Shown here one piece after another: positions 1-5,579 of a DNA stretch of 7,769 nt. The notes beneath the pieces are model-generated. The model ran no database searches, had not been told where the DNA came from, and saw nothing but the letters and a program-made list of their open reading frames with translations. The stretch covers positions 1 through 7,769 of the forward strand of contig CAMICF010000140.1 in assembly GCA_946222495.1 (NCBI GenBank), in the 5' to 3' direction. This stretch comes from an uncultured Janibacter sp. (lineage in GTDB: Bacteria > Actinomycetota > Actinomycetes > Actinomycetales > Dermatophilaceae). Within the stretch, counting starts at the first letter, position 1; each line of letters begins with the position of its first letter. The translations under genes and the position numbers were made by a program.

Positions 1-1005
1 ACCCTCCCCCGCGCGCGCACCGCCGCCCTCGTCTCCGCCACAGCGCTCCTCGCCGCTGCCTGCGGGAACCCGGCGGGCTCGAGCGATGCCGAGACCCGCG
101 CCGACGACGGCCACTACCCGGTCACCGTCGAGAACTGCGGCCACCGGGTGACCATCGAGTCCGAGCCGACCGATGTCGTCATGCTCAAGTCCGCGATGGT
201 CCCCTTCCTCACCTCGGTCGGCGTCCTCGACCACGTCACGGCCAAGGCCGGGGCCTACCCGGACGGCTACTTCGACTCCGACGTCGCCCGGCAGGTCGCG
301 GACATCGAGTCGCTCACCGACCGCACCGACGCCTCCGGCCACCTGCTCATCTCCAAGGAGAAGGTCGTCGAGCGCGAGCCCGACCTCGTCCTCGGGCAGA
401 CCGACAACCTCGACCACGCGAGCCTCGAGGAGGTCGGCATCCCCTCCCTCGAGGCCTCCGGCCTGTGCACGAAGGGGGCGCCGACCCCGGGCTTCCAGCA
501 GGTCTACGACGAGATCGAGATGTACGGCCAGGTCTTCAACCGCGAGAAGGAGGCGGACCGGGCCGTCGCCGACCTCAAGAAGCGGGTCGCCTCCGTCTCC
601 GCGCAGGCGAAGGGGGTCGACGCGAAGACCGGCGCCGTCCTCTACCCCACCGTCGGCGGCGGCACGACCTATGCCTACGGCCGCAACTCGATGCCCGACC
701 CCCAGCTCGAGGCCGCGGGGATGCGCAATGTCTTCGGCGACGAGGACGAGCGGGTCTTCGAGGTGACGCTGGAAAAGCTGCTCGAGGAGGACCCCGACGT
801 CATCGTCCTCCTCCACTCCGACGGCGACCCGGCCGCCGTCGAGAAGGCCCTCACCGACCTCCCCGGCGCGGACAAGCTCACCGCCGTGAGGACCGGTCAG
901 GTCCACACCGAGCTCTTCAACTTCGCCGAGCCGGCCGGCCCGCTCGCCATCGACGGCCTCGAGCGCCTCATCACGAACGTCGAGAAGGCGGAGGCCTCCT
1001 CGTGA
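1..1005 (+). CDS. ABC importer substrate-binding lipoprotein, FecB/BtuF type (5' partial)
   Basis: Extracytoplasmic binding protein of a metal-chelate/cofactor ABC importer. Frame 1 is open from the first base, so the start lies upstream; 334 residues are visible. The first 20 are a signal peptide (basic PRAR, then a hydrophobic stretch) ending in LLAAAC, so Cys21 is the likely lipid-anchored residue; Ala rather than Leu/Val/Ile at -3 is a little atypical. The mature part begins YPVTVENCG and continues with two alpha/beta lobes typical of cluster A-II binding proteins (EPDLVLGQTDNL in lobe 1, DPDVIVLL in lobe 2). Apart from Cys21 only Cys46 and Cys156 occur, so a disulfide is plausible. Its TGA overlaps the GTG of the ATPase gene by 4 bp. 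The ligand cannot be read from sequence: ferric siderophore, heme, cobalamin or another cofactor (an F420-0-type importer is one possibility). The family call is firm, the ligand is open. An internal GTG at 148 is not the start because the signal peptide lies upstream of it. Confidence 0.88.
   Translation, partial: TLPRARTAALVSATALLAAACGNPAGSSDAETRADDGHYPVTVENCGHRVTIESEPTDVVMLKSAMVPFLTSVGVLDHVTAKAGAYPDGYFDSDVARQVADIESLTDRTDASGHLLISKEKVVEREPDLVLGQTDNLDHASLEEVGIPSLEASGLCTKGAPTPGFQQVYDEIEMYGQVFNREKEADRAVADLKKRVASVSAQAKGVDAKTGAVLYPTVGGGTTYAYGRNSMPDPQLEAAGMRNVFGDEDERVFEVTLEKLLEEDPDVIVLLHSDGDPAAVEKALTDLPGADKLTAVRTGQVHTELFNFAEPAGPLAIDGLERLITNVEKAEASS
990..994 (+). promoter_or_regulatory. Ribosome binding site for the ATPase gene
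   Basis: GGAGG lies 7 nt before the GTG at 1002, inside the end of the upstream coding region. It fixes the ATPase start at 1002 rather than at any codon further upstream in the same long open frame, and implies translational coupling through the GTGA overlap. Confidence 0.7.
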
Positions 1006-1772
1006 TCACCGCCACCGGGCTGCACTTCTCCTACGGCCGGACGGAGATCATCCACGGCATCGACGTCACGGCCCGATCGGGCCGCGCCCTCGGGCTGATC
1101 GGCCCCAACGGGAGCGGCAAGACCACGCTGCTGCGCCTGCTCCACGGCGGGCTGACCCCGGCCTCCGGCGAGGTCCTCGTCGAAGGGACGCCCCTCGACC
1201 GGCTCGACCGCCGCGCCATCGCGCAGCAGATCTCCGTCGTGGTCCAGGAGGCCGGCGGGGAGAGCACGATGTCCGCGGCCGAGATGGTCCTCCTCGGGCG
1301 CACCGCCCGGCTCTCCGGGTTCCAGCGCACCGGCGAAGGGGACGTCTCCGCCGCCCGCGCGGCGCTGCACCGCGTGGGCGCGCTCCACCTGGCCACGCGG
1401 GACTTCGCCGGGCTGTCCGGCGGGGAGAAGCAGCGCGTCCTCATCGCCCGCGCCCTCGCCCAGGAGGCGGACCACCTGCTCCTCGATGAGCCGACCAACC
1501 ACCTCGACATCCGCTACCAGCACGAGGTCCTCGGGCTGCTCCGCGGCCTGCCCACGACGACCGTCGTCGTCCTCCACGACCTCAACCTCGCCGCGCGCTA
1601 CTGCGACGACGTCGTCCTCCTCAGCGAGGGCCGGGTCGCGGGTGCGGGGACGGTCGAGGAGGTCCTCGACCCCGAGCTGCTCACCCGTGTCTACGAGATC
1701 GGGGTGCGGCGGGTCGACGACGGCGACGGGCTGCACCTGCTCTTCACCCCCCTTCGTCAGGAGGTCGCATGA
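1002..1772 (+). CDS. ABC importer ATP-binding protein, FecE/BtuD type
   Basis: Cytoplasmic ATPase (256 aa, normal for the family) that drives uptake of the ligand captured by the preceding lipoprotein. All nucleotide-binding elements are intact: Walker A GPNGSGKT at residues 34-41, Q-loop Gln82, ABC signature LSGGEKQR at 138-145, Walker B LLLDEP at 159-164 followed by the D-loop, and switch His192 in VLHDLNLAARYCD. The TNHLD and HDLNLAA segments are typical of the iron-siderophore/cobalamin/heme importer class. GTG start at 1002 with a GGAGG site upstream; the open frame extends further back, but that part only overlaps the binding-protein gene. Both junctions overlap by 4 bp (GTGA, ATGA), giving one translationally coupled unit. 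No permease gene is visible; the binding protein and ATPase are adjacent, so the permease is probably upstream. Confidence 0.93.
   Translation: MITATGLHFSYGRTEIIHGIDVTARSGRALGLIGPNGSGKTTLLRLLHGGLTPASGEVLVEGTPLDRLDRRAIAQQISVVVQEAGGESTMSAAEMVLLGRTARLSGFQRTGEGDVSAARAALHRVGALHLATRDFAGLSGGEKQRVLIARALAQEADHLLLDEPTNHLDIRYQHEVLGLLRGLPTTTVVVLHDLNLAARYCDDVVLLSEGRVAGAGTVEEVLDPELLTRVYEIGVRRVDDGDGLHLLFTPLRQEVA
1759..1764 (+). promoter_or_regulatory. Ribosome binding site for the methyltransferase gene
   Basis: A consensus AGGAGG sits 4 nt before the ATG at 1769, within the last codons of the ATPase gene. It is the best Shine-Dalgarno match in the operon and suggests the methyltransferase is translated efficiently as part of it rather than being a leftover. 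Confidence 0.8.
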
Positions 1773-2476
1773 CCGACCAGTCCGCCCTGCAGTCACGGAT
1801 CGACGACTACTGGGACCACCGCGCGGAGATCTACGACGAGGCCCAGCATCGCGGCGACCGGGACGCGGTCGACCGCGAGGTGTGGGGACGGGTCTGGTCG
1901 GCCGCGCTCCCGCCGGCCCCGGCCCGCGTGCTCGACCTCGGCACCGGGAGCGGCCACGCCGCCTTCGTCCTCGCCTCGCTCGGCCATGAGGTGACCGGGC
2001 TCGACTCCTCCACCGGGATGCTCGAGATCGCCCGGGCCCACGCCACCTCGACGAAGGGTGCCGCGCCCACCTTCGTCCTCGGCGACGCCTGCAACCCCAG
2101 CACGGCCCTCGGCGAGGTCGACGTCGTCACGAGCCGCTATCTCATGTGGACCCTGCGCGAACCGCTGACGGCCCTGCGGCGCTGGCGACGGATGCTCCGT
2201 CCGGGCGGCGTCCTCGCGGTCGTCGACAGCACGTGGTTCGACGCCGGGATCGAGGGATCACCCCCGGAGTTCGTCGACTCCTACGGGGAGGTCATGGACG
2301 AGCTGCCGCTCGCCTCCGCCGGGTCGATCGAGGCCACCGCGGAGGTCGTCCGCGCCGCCGGGTTCACGGACGTGACGATCACCCCGCTCACCGAGGTGCT
2401 CGCCGTCGACGAGCGCCTCGGGGTCGCCCCCGGCCACCGGCCGCGGCTGCAGCACCTCGTGCGCGCGATCGCCTGA
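1769..2476 (+). CDS. Class I SAM-dependent methyltransferase linked to the ABC importer
   Basis: Predicted cytosolic methyltransferase of 235 aa with a Rossmann SAM-binding core (Methyltransf_11/25 type). Motif I is VLDLGTGSG at residues 54-62; the acidic residue ending strand 2 is Asp79 in VTGLDSS; GDAC around 104-108 marks the next SAM-contacting loop; RPGG at 144-147 is the usual turn before strand 5. The N-terminal YWDHRAEIYD segment is common in small-molecule methyltransferases. The ATG overlaps the ATPase stop (ATGA), so it is the last gene of the importer operon. The coupling suggests the methyl acceptor is the imported ligand or something made from it; this is inference. No signal peptide or membrane segment was seen. 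Substrate unknown; the enzyme class is secure. Confidence 0.87.
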   Translation: MTDQSALQSRIDDYWDHRAEIYDEAQHRGDRDAVDREVWGRVWSAALPPAPARVLDLGTGSGHAAFVLASLGHEVTGLDSSTGMLEIARAHATSTKGAAPTFVLGDACNPSTALGEVDVVTSRYLMWTLREPLTALRRWRRMLRPGGVLAVVDSTWFDAGIEGSPPEFVDSYGEVMDELPLASAGSIEATAEVVRAAGFTDVTITPLTEVLAVDERLGVAPGHRPRLQHLVRAIA

Positions 2477-2495
2477 CCGCCGCCGGGCGCTCGGA

Positions 2496-2519
2496 GGTGC
2501 CGGCCCGCGGGCCGGCATC
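2496..2519. terminator. Perfect GC palindrome between convergent genes, possible bidirectional terminator
   Basis: TGCCGGCCCGCGGGCCGGCA (2498-2517) is a perfect 20-nt palindrome in the 48-bp gap between the stop codons of the methyltransferase (plus) and LCP (minus) genes; a G-T wobble and one G-C pair extend it on the plus strand. The position fits a bidirectional terminator, but there is no T-tract on either side, so intrinsic termination in the classical sense is not shown. It could instead be a transcript-end stabilising hairpin. Confidence 0.5.
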
Positions 2520-2524
2520 CCGCC

Positions 2525-3970
2525 TCAGCAGGTGGCTTCGATGTCGCTGAGCTTGTCCGCGGGCTCCTCCGACGGCGCGGGCGAGGACGGGGCCTCGGGC
2601 GTCGTCGTGGGCGTCGTGGTGCTCGGCTTCTTCTTCTTGGGCTTGGGCGGGTCGATCGCCTTGTCGACCATCGCGTGGACCTTCTCGTAGTCCGGGTCGT
2701 TGACGTCGACGTTCTGGTTCGTCAGCGGCAGGGACTTGATCTTGCCGCCCTTCTGGATCTTCAGGACGAGGTCCGCCCACTCGTCGAGATCCTGCTGCGG
2801 GATGTCGACGCGGACGTTGTCCTCGAGCGTCTTCGCCAGGGCCGGGTACCGCGTGATCATCGAGGTCGGGTTCACCTGGTTGAGCAGGGCACCGACCATG
2901 CAGCGCTGCCGCCGCATGCGGGAGAAGTCACCGTCCTGGGAGCCGGCGCGGGAGCGCGAGTACCACAGCGCCTGGTAGCCGTTGAGCCGTCGGTGACCCG
3001 GCTCGATCCACCCGGTGGTCCCGACGACGTTGCCACCGGCGTCGATCTCGCAGCCGATGCACACCCGCTCCTTGACCTTGATGCTCACGCCGCCCATGGC
3101 GTCGACGAGCTGGGTGAAGCCCTCGAGGTTGACGACGGTCGTGTAGTCGATGTCGAGGCCGAGCACCTGCGAGGCAGCGTCCTTGGTGACCGCCAGCCCC
3201 GGGTTGGTGTCCTTGTCGAAGAGGTCCTTGTTTTCCTCGCCGAGGCCCCAGACCATCTCCATGAGGCACTCGTTGCCGCAGTCGAACCCGTCCGGGTACT
3301 GCTCCGAGAGCGGGTTCTTCTTGGAGAAGGGGACGTTCTGCAGGTTGCGCGGGATGCCGAAGAGCACGGTCTCGCCGGTCTGCGTGTCGACGCTCGCGAC
3401 CATGATCGAGTCCGGGCGGATCCCCTCGCGGCCGTCGCCGGCGTCGGAGCCGATGAGCAGGACGTTGACCCGATCGGTCCCGGCCCACGGGTCCTTGCCG
3501 TCACCGGGGGTCACGGCGCCATCCGGGCGCAGGGTCTCGAAGACGCTCCCGATGAGCGAGTGCTGGATGACCGCGTAGCGCATCGCCTGCGCCGCGGGGG
3601 CGAAGATCAGCGAGGCCGCGAAGGCGGTGAAGACGACCATCGCGATCTTGCGACCGCCGCCACTGCCCTCGGGCAGGTTGTCCCGGGCGGTGGCGACGAT
3701 GCCCCACACCCAGACCACCGCGGCGATGAAGACGACGGGGATGAGGACCGTCAGTGCGCGGCGGCTCACGCCGACGCTGATGACGGAGTCTGTGACGCCC
3801 TTCGCGACGAAGAAGCCGAGGACGACGACCAGCCCGAGCACGAAGGCCCCGACGATGACCTGGCCGGTCCGGCGGCGGGAGGGGATGAGGCCGAGCCCGG
3901 GGATGACCGTGCTCGCGGCCGTCAGCGTGTAGAAGCGTCGGGACCGTCGTTCGTCGCGGCGGGAGCTCAT
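2525..3970 (-). CDS. LytR-CpsA-Psr (LCP) family cell-wall glycopolymer ligase
   Basis: Membrane-anchored phosphotransferase of the family that attaches undecaprenyl-linked glycopolymers (such as arabinogalactan or teichoic-acid-like polymers) to peptidoglycan; 481 aa. Residues 1-12 are basic. Hydrophobic segments follow at about 15-30 (TVIPGLGLIP), 38-56, 72-95 and 109-130, so the catalytic part lies outside. The LCP domain starts about 167 (RVNVLLIGSDAG) with conserved Asp176, Arg185 and Asp187 (GIRPDSI), Arg208 (GIPRN, where Asp is more usual than Asn), and YSRSR at 337-341 followed by DFSRMRRQR at 348-356. Cys231/Cys235 and Cys304/Cys307 are potential disulfides. The C-terminus is a Lys-rich then Thr/Pro/Ser-rich tail ending in Cys, with no recognisable LytR_C domain. 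The ATG at 3970 is chosen because AGGTGAG lies 6 nt upstream; the frame extends to 4090, but that segment does not look like family sequence. Convergent with the methyltransferase gene. Which glycopolymer is attached is unknown. Confidence 0.92.
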   Translation of the reverse strand: MSSRRDERRSRRFYTLTAASTVIPGLGLIPSRRRTGQVIVGAFVLGLVVVLGFFVAKGVTDSVISVGVSRRALTVLIPVVFIAAVVWVWGIVATARDNLPEGSGGGRKIAMVVFTAFAASLIFAPAAQAMRYAVIQHSLIGSVFETLRPDGAVTPGDGKDPWAGTDRVNVLLIGSDAGDGREGIRPDSIMVASVDTQTGETVLFGIPRNLQNVPFSKKNPLSEQYPDGFDCGNECLMEMVWGLGEENKDLFDKDTNPGLAVTKDAASQVLGLDIDYTTVVNLEGFTQLVDAMGGVSIKVKERVCIGCEIDAGGNVVGTTGWIEPGHRRLNGYQALWYSRSRAGSQDGDFSRMRRQRCMVGALLNQVNPTSMITRYPALAKTLEDNVRVDIPQQDLDEWADLVLKIQKGGKIKSLPLTNQNVDVNDPDYEKVHAMVDKAIDPPKPKKKKPSTTTPTTTPEAPSSPAPSEEPADKLSDIEATC

Positions 3971-3976
3971 CCCGCT

Positions 3977-3983
3977 CTCACCT
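3977..3983 (-). promoter_or_regulatory. Ribosome binding site fixing the LCP start
   Basis: On the minus strand AGGTGAG precedes the ATG at 3970 by 6 nt. It selects this start over a possible one 40 codons upstream, which would put 40 atypical residues ahead of the basic cytoplasmic segment. Confidence 0.8.
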
Positions 3984-4001
3984 GGGGCGCGATGGCGCCC
4001 C
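3984..4001 (-). promoter_or_regulatory. GC-only hairpin directly upstream of the LCP ribosome binding site
   Basis: On the minus strand GGGGCGC-CATC-GCGCCCC forms a 7-bp all-GC stem with a 4-nt loop. Its 3' edge directly abuts the AGGTGAG Shine-Dalgarno, so it would be in the 5' leader of the LCP mRNA if transcription starts in the 147-bp gap. It could influence initiation or act as an attenuator-like or stabilising element. Function is inferred from position only; no riboswitch class was recognised in the rest of the leader. Confidence 0.4.
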
Positions 4002-4086
4002 GGAGTTTCGCTCTGAGAAGCCACAGGTGCCAACCTCCAAGTTCGGAACCCGTGGACGATCTCAGGGCGTCCGTGGGCAGATCTCC

Positions 4087-4092
4087 ACAATA
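4087..4092 (-). promoter_or_regulatory. Possible -10 element for the LCP gene
   Basis: The 147-bp gap 3971-4117 must hold the LCP promoter unless it is co-transcribed with the gene at 4118-4390, which runs in the same direction. The only TAnnnT match noticed is TATTGT (minus strand), inside an imperfect palindrome CACAATATCGTG (plus strand, 4086-4097). No convincing -35 is seen at normal spacing, so this is weak. If right, the leader would be about 110 nt. Confidence 0.18.
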
Positions 4093-4117
4093 TCGTGACA
4101 CAACGGGGCCTGGGGTC

Positions 4118-4390
4118 CTAAAGTTCCCGACCCGGTTCCGGGTCGTACCAGCCGTCGAACTCCTCTGCGAGCTTGGCGAAGCGGTCACGCAGACCGTGCT
4201 CCACCGCCCCGGCCTCGTCCGTGATCATCTCCTCGCGGACGTGGACCGCCCAGTCGTGGTCCTCGCCGTCGTCCTCGCCGGCGAGCGCCTCGCGCACGAC
4301 GCGCACTTCGCTGAAGCCCTCGTCGCGGAGGTCGTCCGCGATGCGTTCGGCATCGTCTCGGTCCGGGAAGACCATCAGGTGCTCGGTCAT
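4118..4390 (-). CDS. Small RraB-like protein (possible ribonuclease E inhibitor family)
   Basis: Short acidic cytosolic protein of 90 aa. An N-terminal beta-alpha unit (HLMVFPDRDDAERIADDLRDEGF, residues 4-26) is followed by VRVVRE, an acidic patch at 39-46 (EDDGEDHD), a strand WAVHVREEM at 47-55, a helix at about 62-77 and FDGWYD at 78-83. The FPD-AE-A-L-GF opening and the terminal LAEEFDGWYD resemble the RraB fold, whose founding member binds RNase E and modulates RNA decay. This is recognised by eye and has not been checked with a profile. The ATG at 4390 gives the family-like N-terminus; the frame is open to 4462, but the extra 24 residues look unrelated. No strong Shine-Dalgarno is seen. 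It is divergent from the SRPBCC gene (65-bp gap) and upstream of the LCP gene in the same direction. An 8-bp-arm inverted repeat (4128-4145) lies in its last codons. Confidence 0.68.
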   Translation of the reverse strand: MTEHLMVFPDRDDAERIADDLRDEGFSEVRVVREALAGEDDGEDHDWAVHVREEMITDEAGAVEHGLRDRFAKLAEEFDGWYDPEPGREL

Positions 4391-4455
4391 GGCACCAGCG
4401 TCGCACGAGAGGCACCGGGGTTTACATCGCCCCGCCCAGATGGTCTGGTCGAGAC

Positions 4456-4917
4456 ATGGCACAGGAGCAGAAGATCACCGTCCGCCGCACCATCGACGCG
4501 CCCGCCAAGGACGTCTTCGAGGTGCTGACCAACCCCGAGCGCCACGCCGAGCTCGACGGCTCCGGCTTCATCCGCTCGGACGAGAAGACCGACCGGATCC
4601 AGGCCGTGGGCGAGGTGTTCACGATGAACATGTCCGGCGACCACATGGGCGGCGACTACCAGACCGAGAACCACGTCACCGCGTACAGCGAGAACAAGAT
4701 GGTCGGCTGGAAGACCGCACCGGCGGGCACCGAGCCGCCCGGCTGGGAGTGGCTCTGGGAGCTCGAGCCCACGGACCGGGACCACACCGTCGTCACGCAC
4801 ACCTACGACTGGAGCGGCGTCACCGACAAGGAGCTGCTGAAGAAGGTGAGTTTCCCGCTCGTCAGCGAGGAGCAGCTCGAGGACACCCTCGGCCACCTCG
4901 CCGCCGCCGTCGACTGA
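4456..4917 (+). CDS. SRPBCC-superfamily (polyketide cyclase/START-like) protein
   Basis: Soluble protein of 153 aa with the helix-grip SRPBCC fold, close to the Polyketide_cyc2 group. The typical opening is present: a strand KITVRRTIDAPAKDVFEVLTN at about 6-26, then the helix and ERHAELDGSG. A run of beta strands follows (GEVFTMNMSG, YQTENHVTAYSENKMVGWK, WEWLWELEP, HTVVTHTYDWSG) and a long C-terminal helix (SEEQLEDTLGHLAAAVD). These proteins bind hydrophobic ligands in a cavity; most actinobacterial members have no assigned ligand. ATG start at 4456; the Shine-Dalgarno is weak. It is divergent from the RraB-like gene, and its TGA directly abuts the stop of the opposite-strand gene with no spacer. 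It may be a single-gene unit. Confidence 0.85.
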   Translation: MAQEQKITVRRTIDAPAKDVFEVLTNPERHAELDGSGFIRSDEKTDRIQAVGEVFTMNMSGDHMGGDYQTENHVTAYSENKMVGWKTAPAGTEPPGWEWLWELEPTDRDHTVVTHTYDWSGVTDKELLKKVSFPLVSEEQLEDTLGHLAAAVD

Positions 4918-5484
4918 TCAGGCCGGGGTGCGCCCCGTCAGGGCGATGAGGCGGTCCTGCCGCGGCGCCTCGGAGGAGACCTCGACGGCGGGGCCGCAGA
5001 CCCCTTCGCCGCGGATGTGCTCACCGAAGCTCTCGATGGCCGCCTCCACGGTGTCGAGCTCGCGGTCCGTGAAGGTCACCTCGACCCCCGCCGCGCGCCC
5101 GATGTCCCACCGGTGGACCAGCAGGTCGAACCCGTAGAACTGGTCGAAGGCGGCGCCGACCGTGGTCTGCCCGAAGGGGGTCTCGTAGGCCTGCCCCGCG
5201 AGCGAGTCCTCGGCGAGCTGTCGCGCGACCGCCTCGGCGTGGGTCCGCCAGGCGATGGCCGCCCCGAGCCCCTCGACCGTCGGGGCGGGGTCCGGCAGGT
5301 CCGCCCCCGCCTTGAGCAGGAAGTCCCGCTGGGTGTCGATGAGGTGCTGGACGACGTCGAGGCCGGACCACCCTTCGCACGGGCTCGGGCCGGCCAGCGC
5401 CTGCGGGTCGACCGCGTCGACGAGGCGCATGAGCGGGGTGTTCTTGCGGTCGAAGACCGAGGCGGCATCCATGGGAAGAGGCAT
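4918..5484 (-). CDS. TIGR03086-type metal-binding, DinB/mycothiol-dependent isomerase-like protein
   Basis: Cytosolic four-helix-bundle protein, 188 aa from the chosen start, of the actinobacterial TIGR03086/MDMPI_N-like group, related to mycothiol-dependent maleylpyruvate isomerase and DinB. Diagnostic elements are PSPCEGWSGLDVVQHLIDTQ (33-52), where His47 is the expected metal ligand, and FDLLVHRWDIGRAAG (119-133) with His124 and Asp127. The last ~50 residues are a short C-terminal portion (DTVEAAIESFGEHIRGEGVCGPAVEV). The family is usually assumed to act in thiol (mycothiol)-dependent chemistry, but most members have no known substrate. Start uncertain: the ATG at 5484 has a purine-rich GAGGGG very close, with a possible AGG 9 nt upstream; the ATG at 5472 and a GTG at 5520 are alternatives, and none has an ideal ribosome site. 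Divergent from the GDSL gene; convergent, with zero gap, to the SRPBCC gene. Confidence 0.83.
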   Translation of the reverse strand: MPLPMDAASVFDRKNTPLMRLVDAVDPQALAGPSPCEGWSGLDVVQHLIDTQRDFLLKAGADLPDPAPTVEGLGAAIAWRTHAEAVARQLAEDSLAGQAYETPFGQTTVGAAFDQFYGFDLLVHRWDIGRAAGVEVTFTDRELDTVEAAIESFGEHIRGEGVCGPAVEVSSEAPRQDRLIALTGRTPA

Positions 5485-5579
5485 GCCCCTCAGCCTGTCA
5501 CCCCTGACGATGAACGTCACGCGAACTTCCGGCGAAGCGTCATTCGACCCCCTTGATCCGCCGATGACCGCGCGGTCTC

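Noticed and set aside
990..999. GGAGGCCTCC palindrome masking the ATPase ribosome site
   Set aside because: There is no loop between the arms, so it cannot fold on itself in the mRNA; probably chance.
1..1772. Firm assignment of the importer as an F420-0 transporter
   Set aside because: The ATPase looks similar in general style, but the permease is missing from the window, no cofE or F420 gene is present, and FecE-type ATPases share these motifs; kept only as an alternative.
897..1796. Minus-strand open frame (299 codons) opposite the ATPase gene
   Set aside because: It is antisense to an ATPase with every ABC motif intact; its product has no recognisable motif and biased composition.
4128..4145. 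Inverted repeat with 8-bp arms as a terminator of the RraB-like gene
   Set aside because: It lies inside the last codons of the gene, has only a 2-nt spacer and no T-tract; it may simply reflect the Pro-Glu-Pro-Gly codons.
2675..4528. Long plus-strand open frame (617 codons) antisense to the LCP gene
   Set aside because: It is the complement of a well-supported LCP gene and reads as Asp/Val/Arg/Ala/Leu-rich low-complexity protein with no domain; long antisense frames are expected at this GC content.
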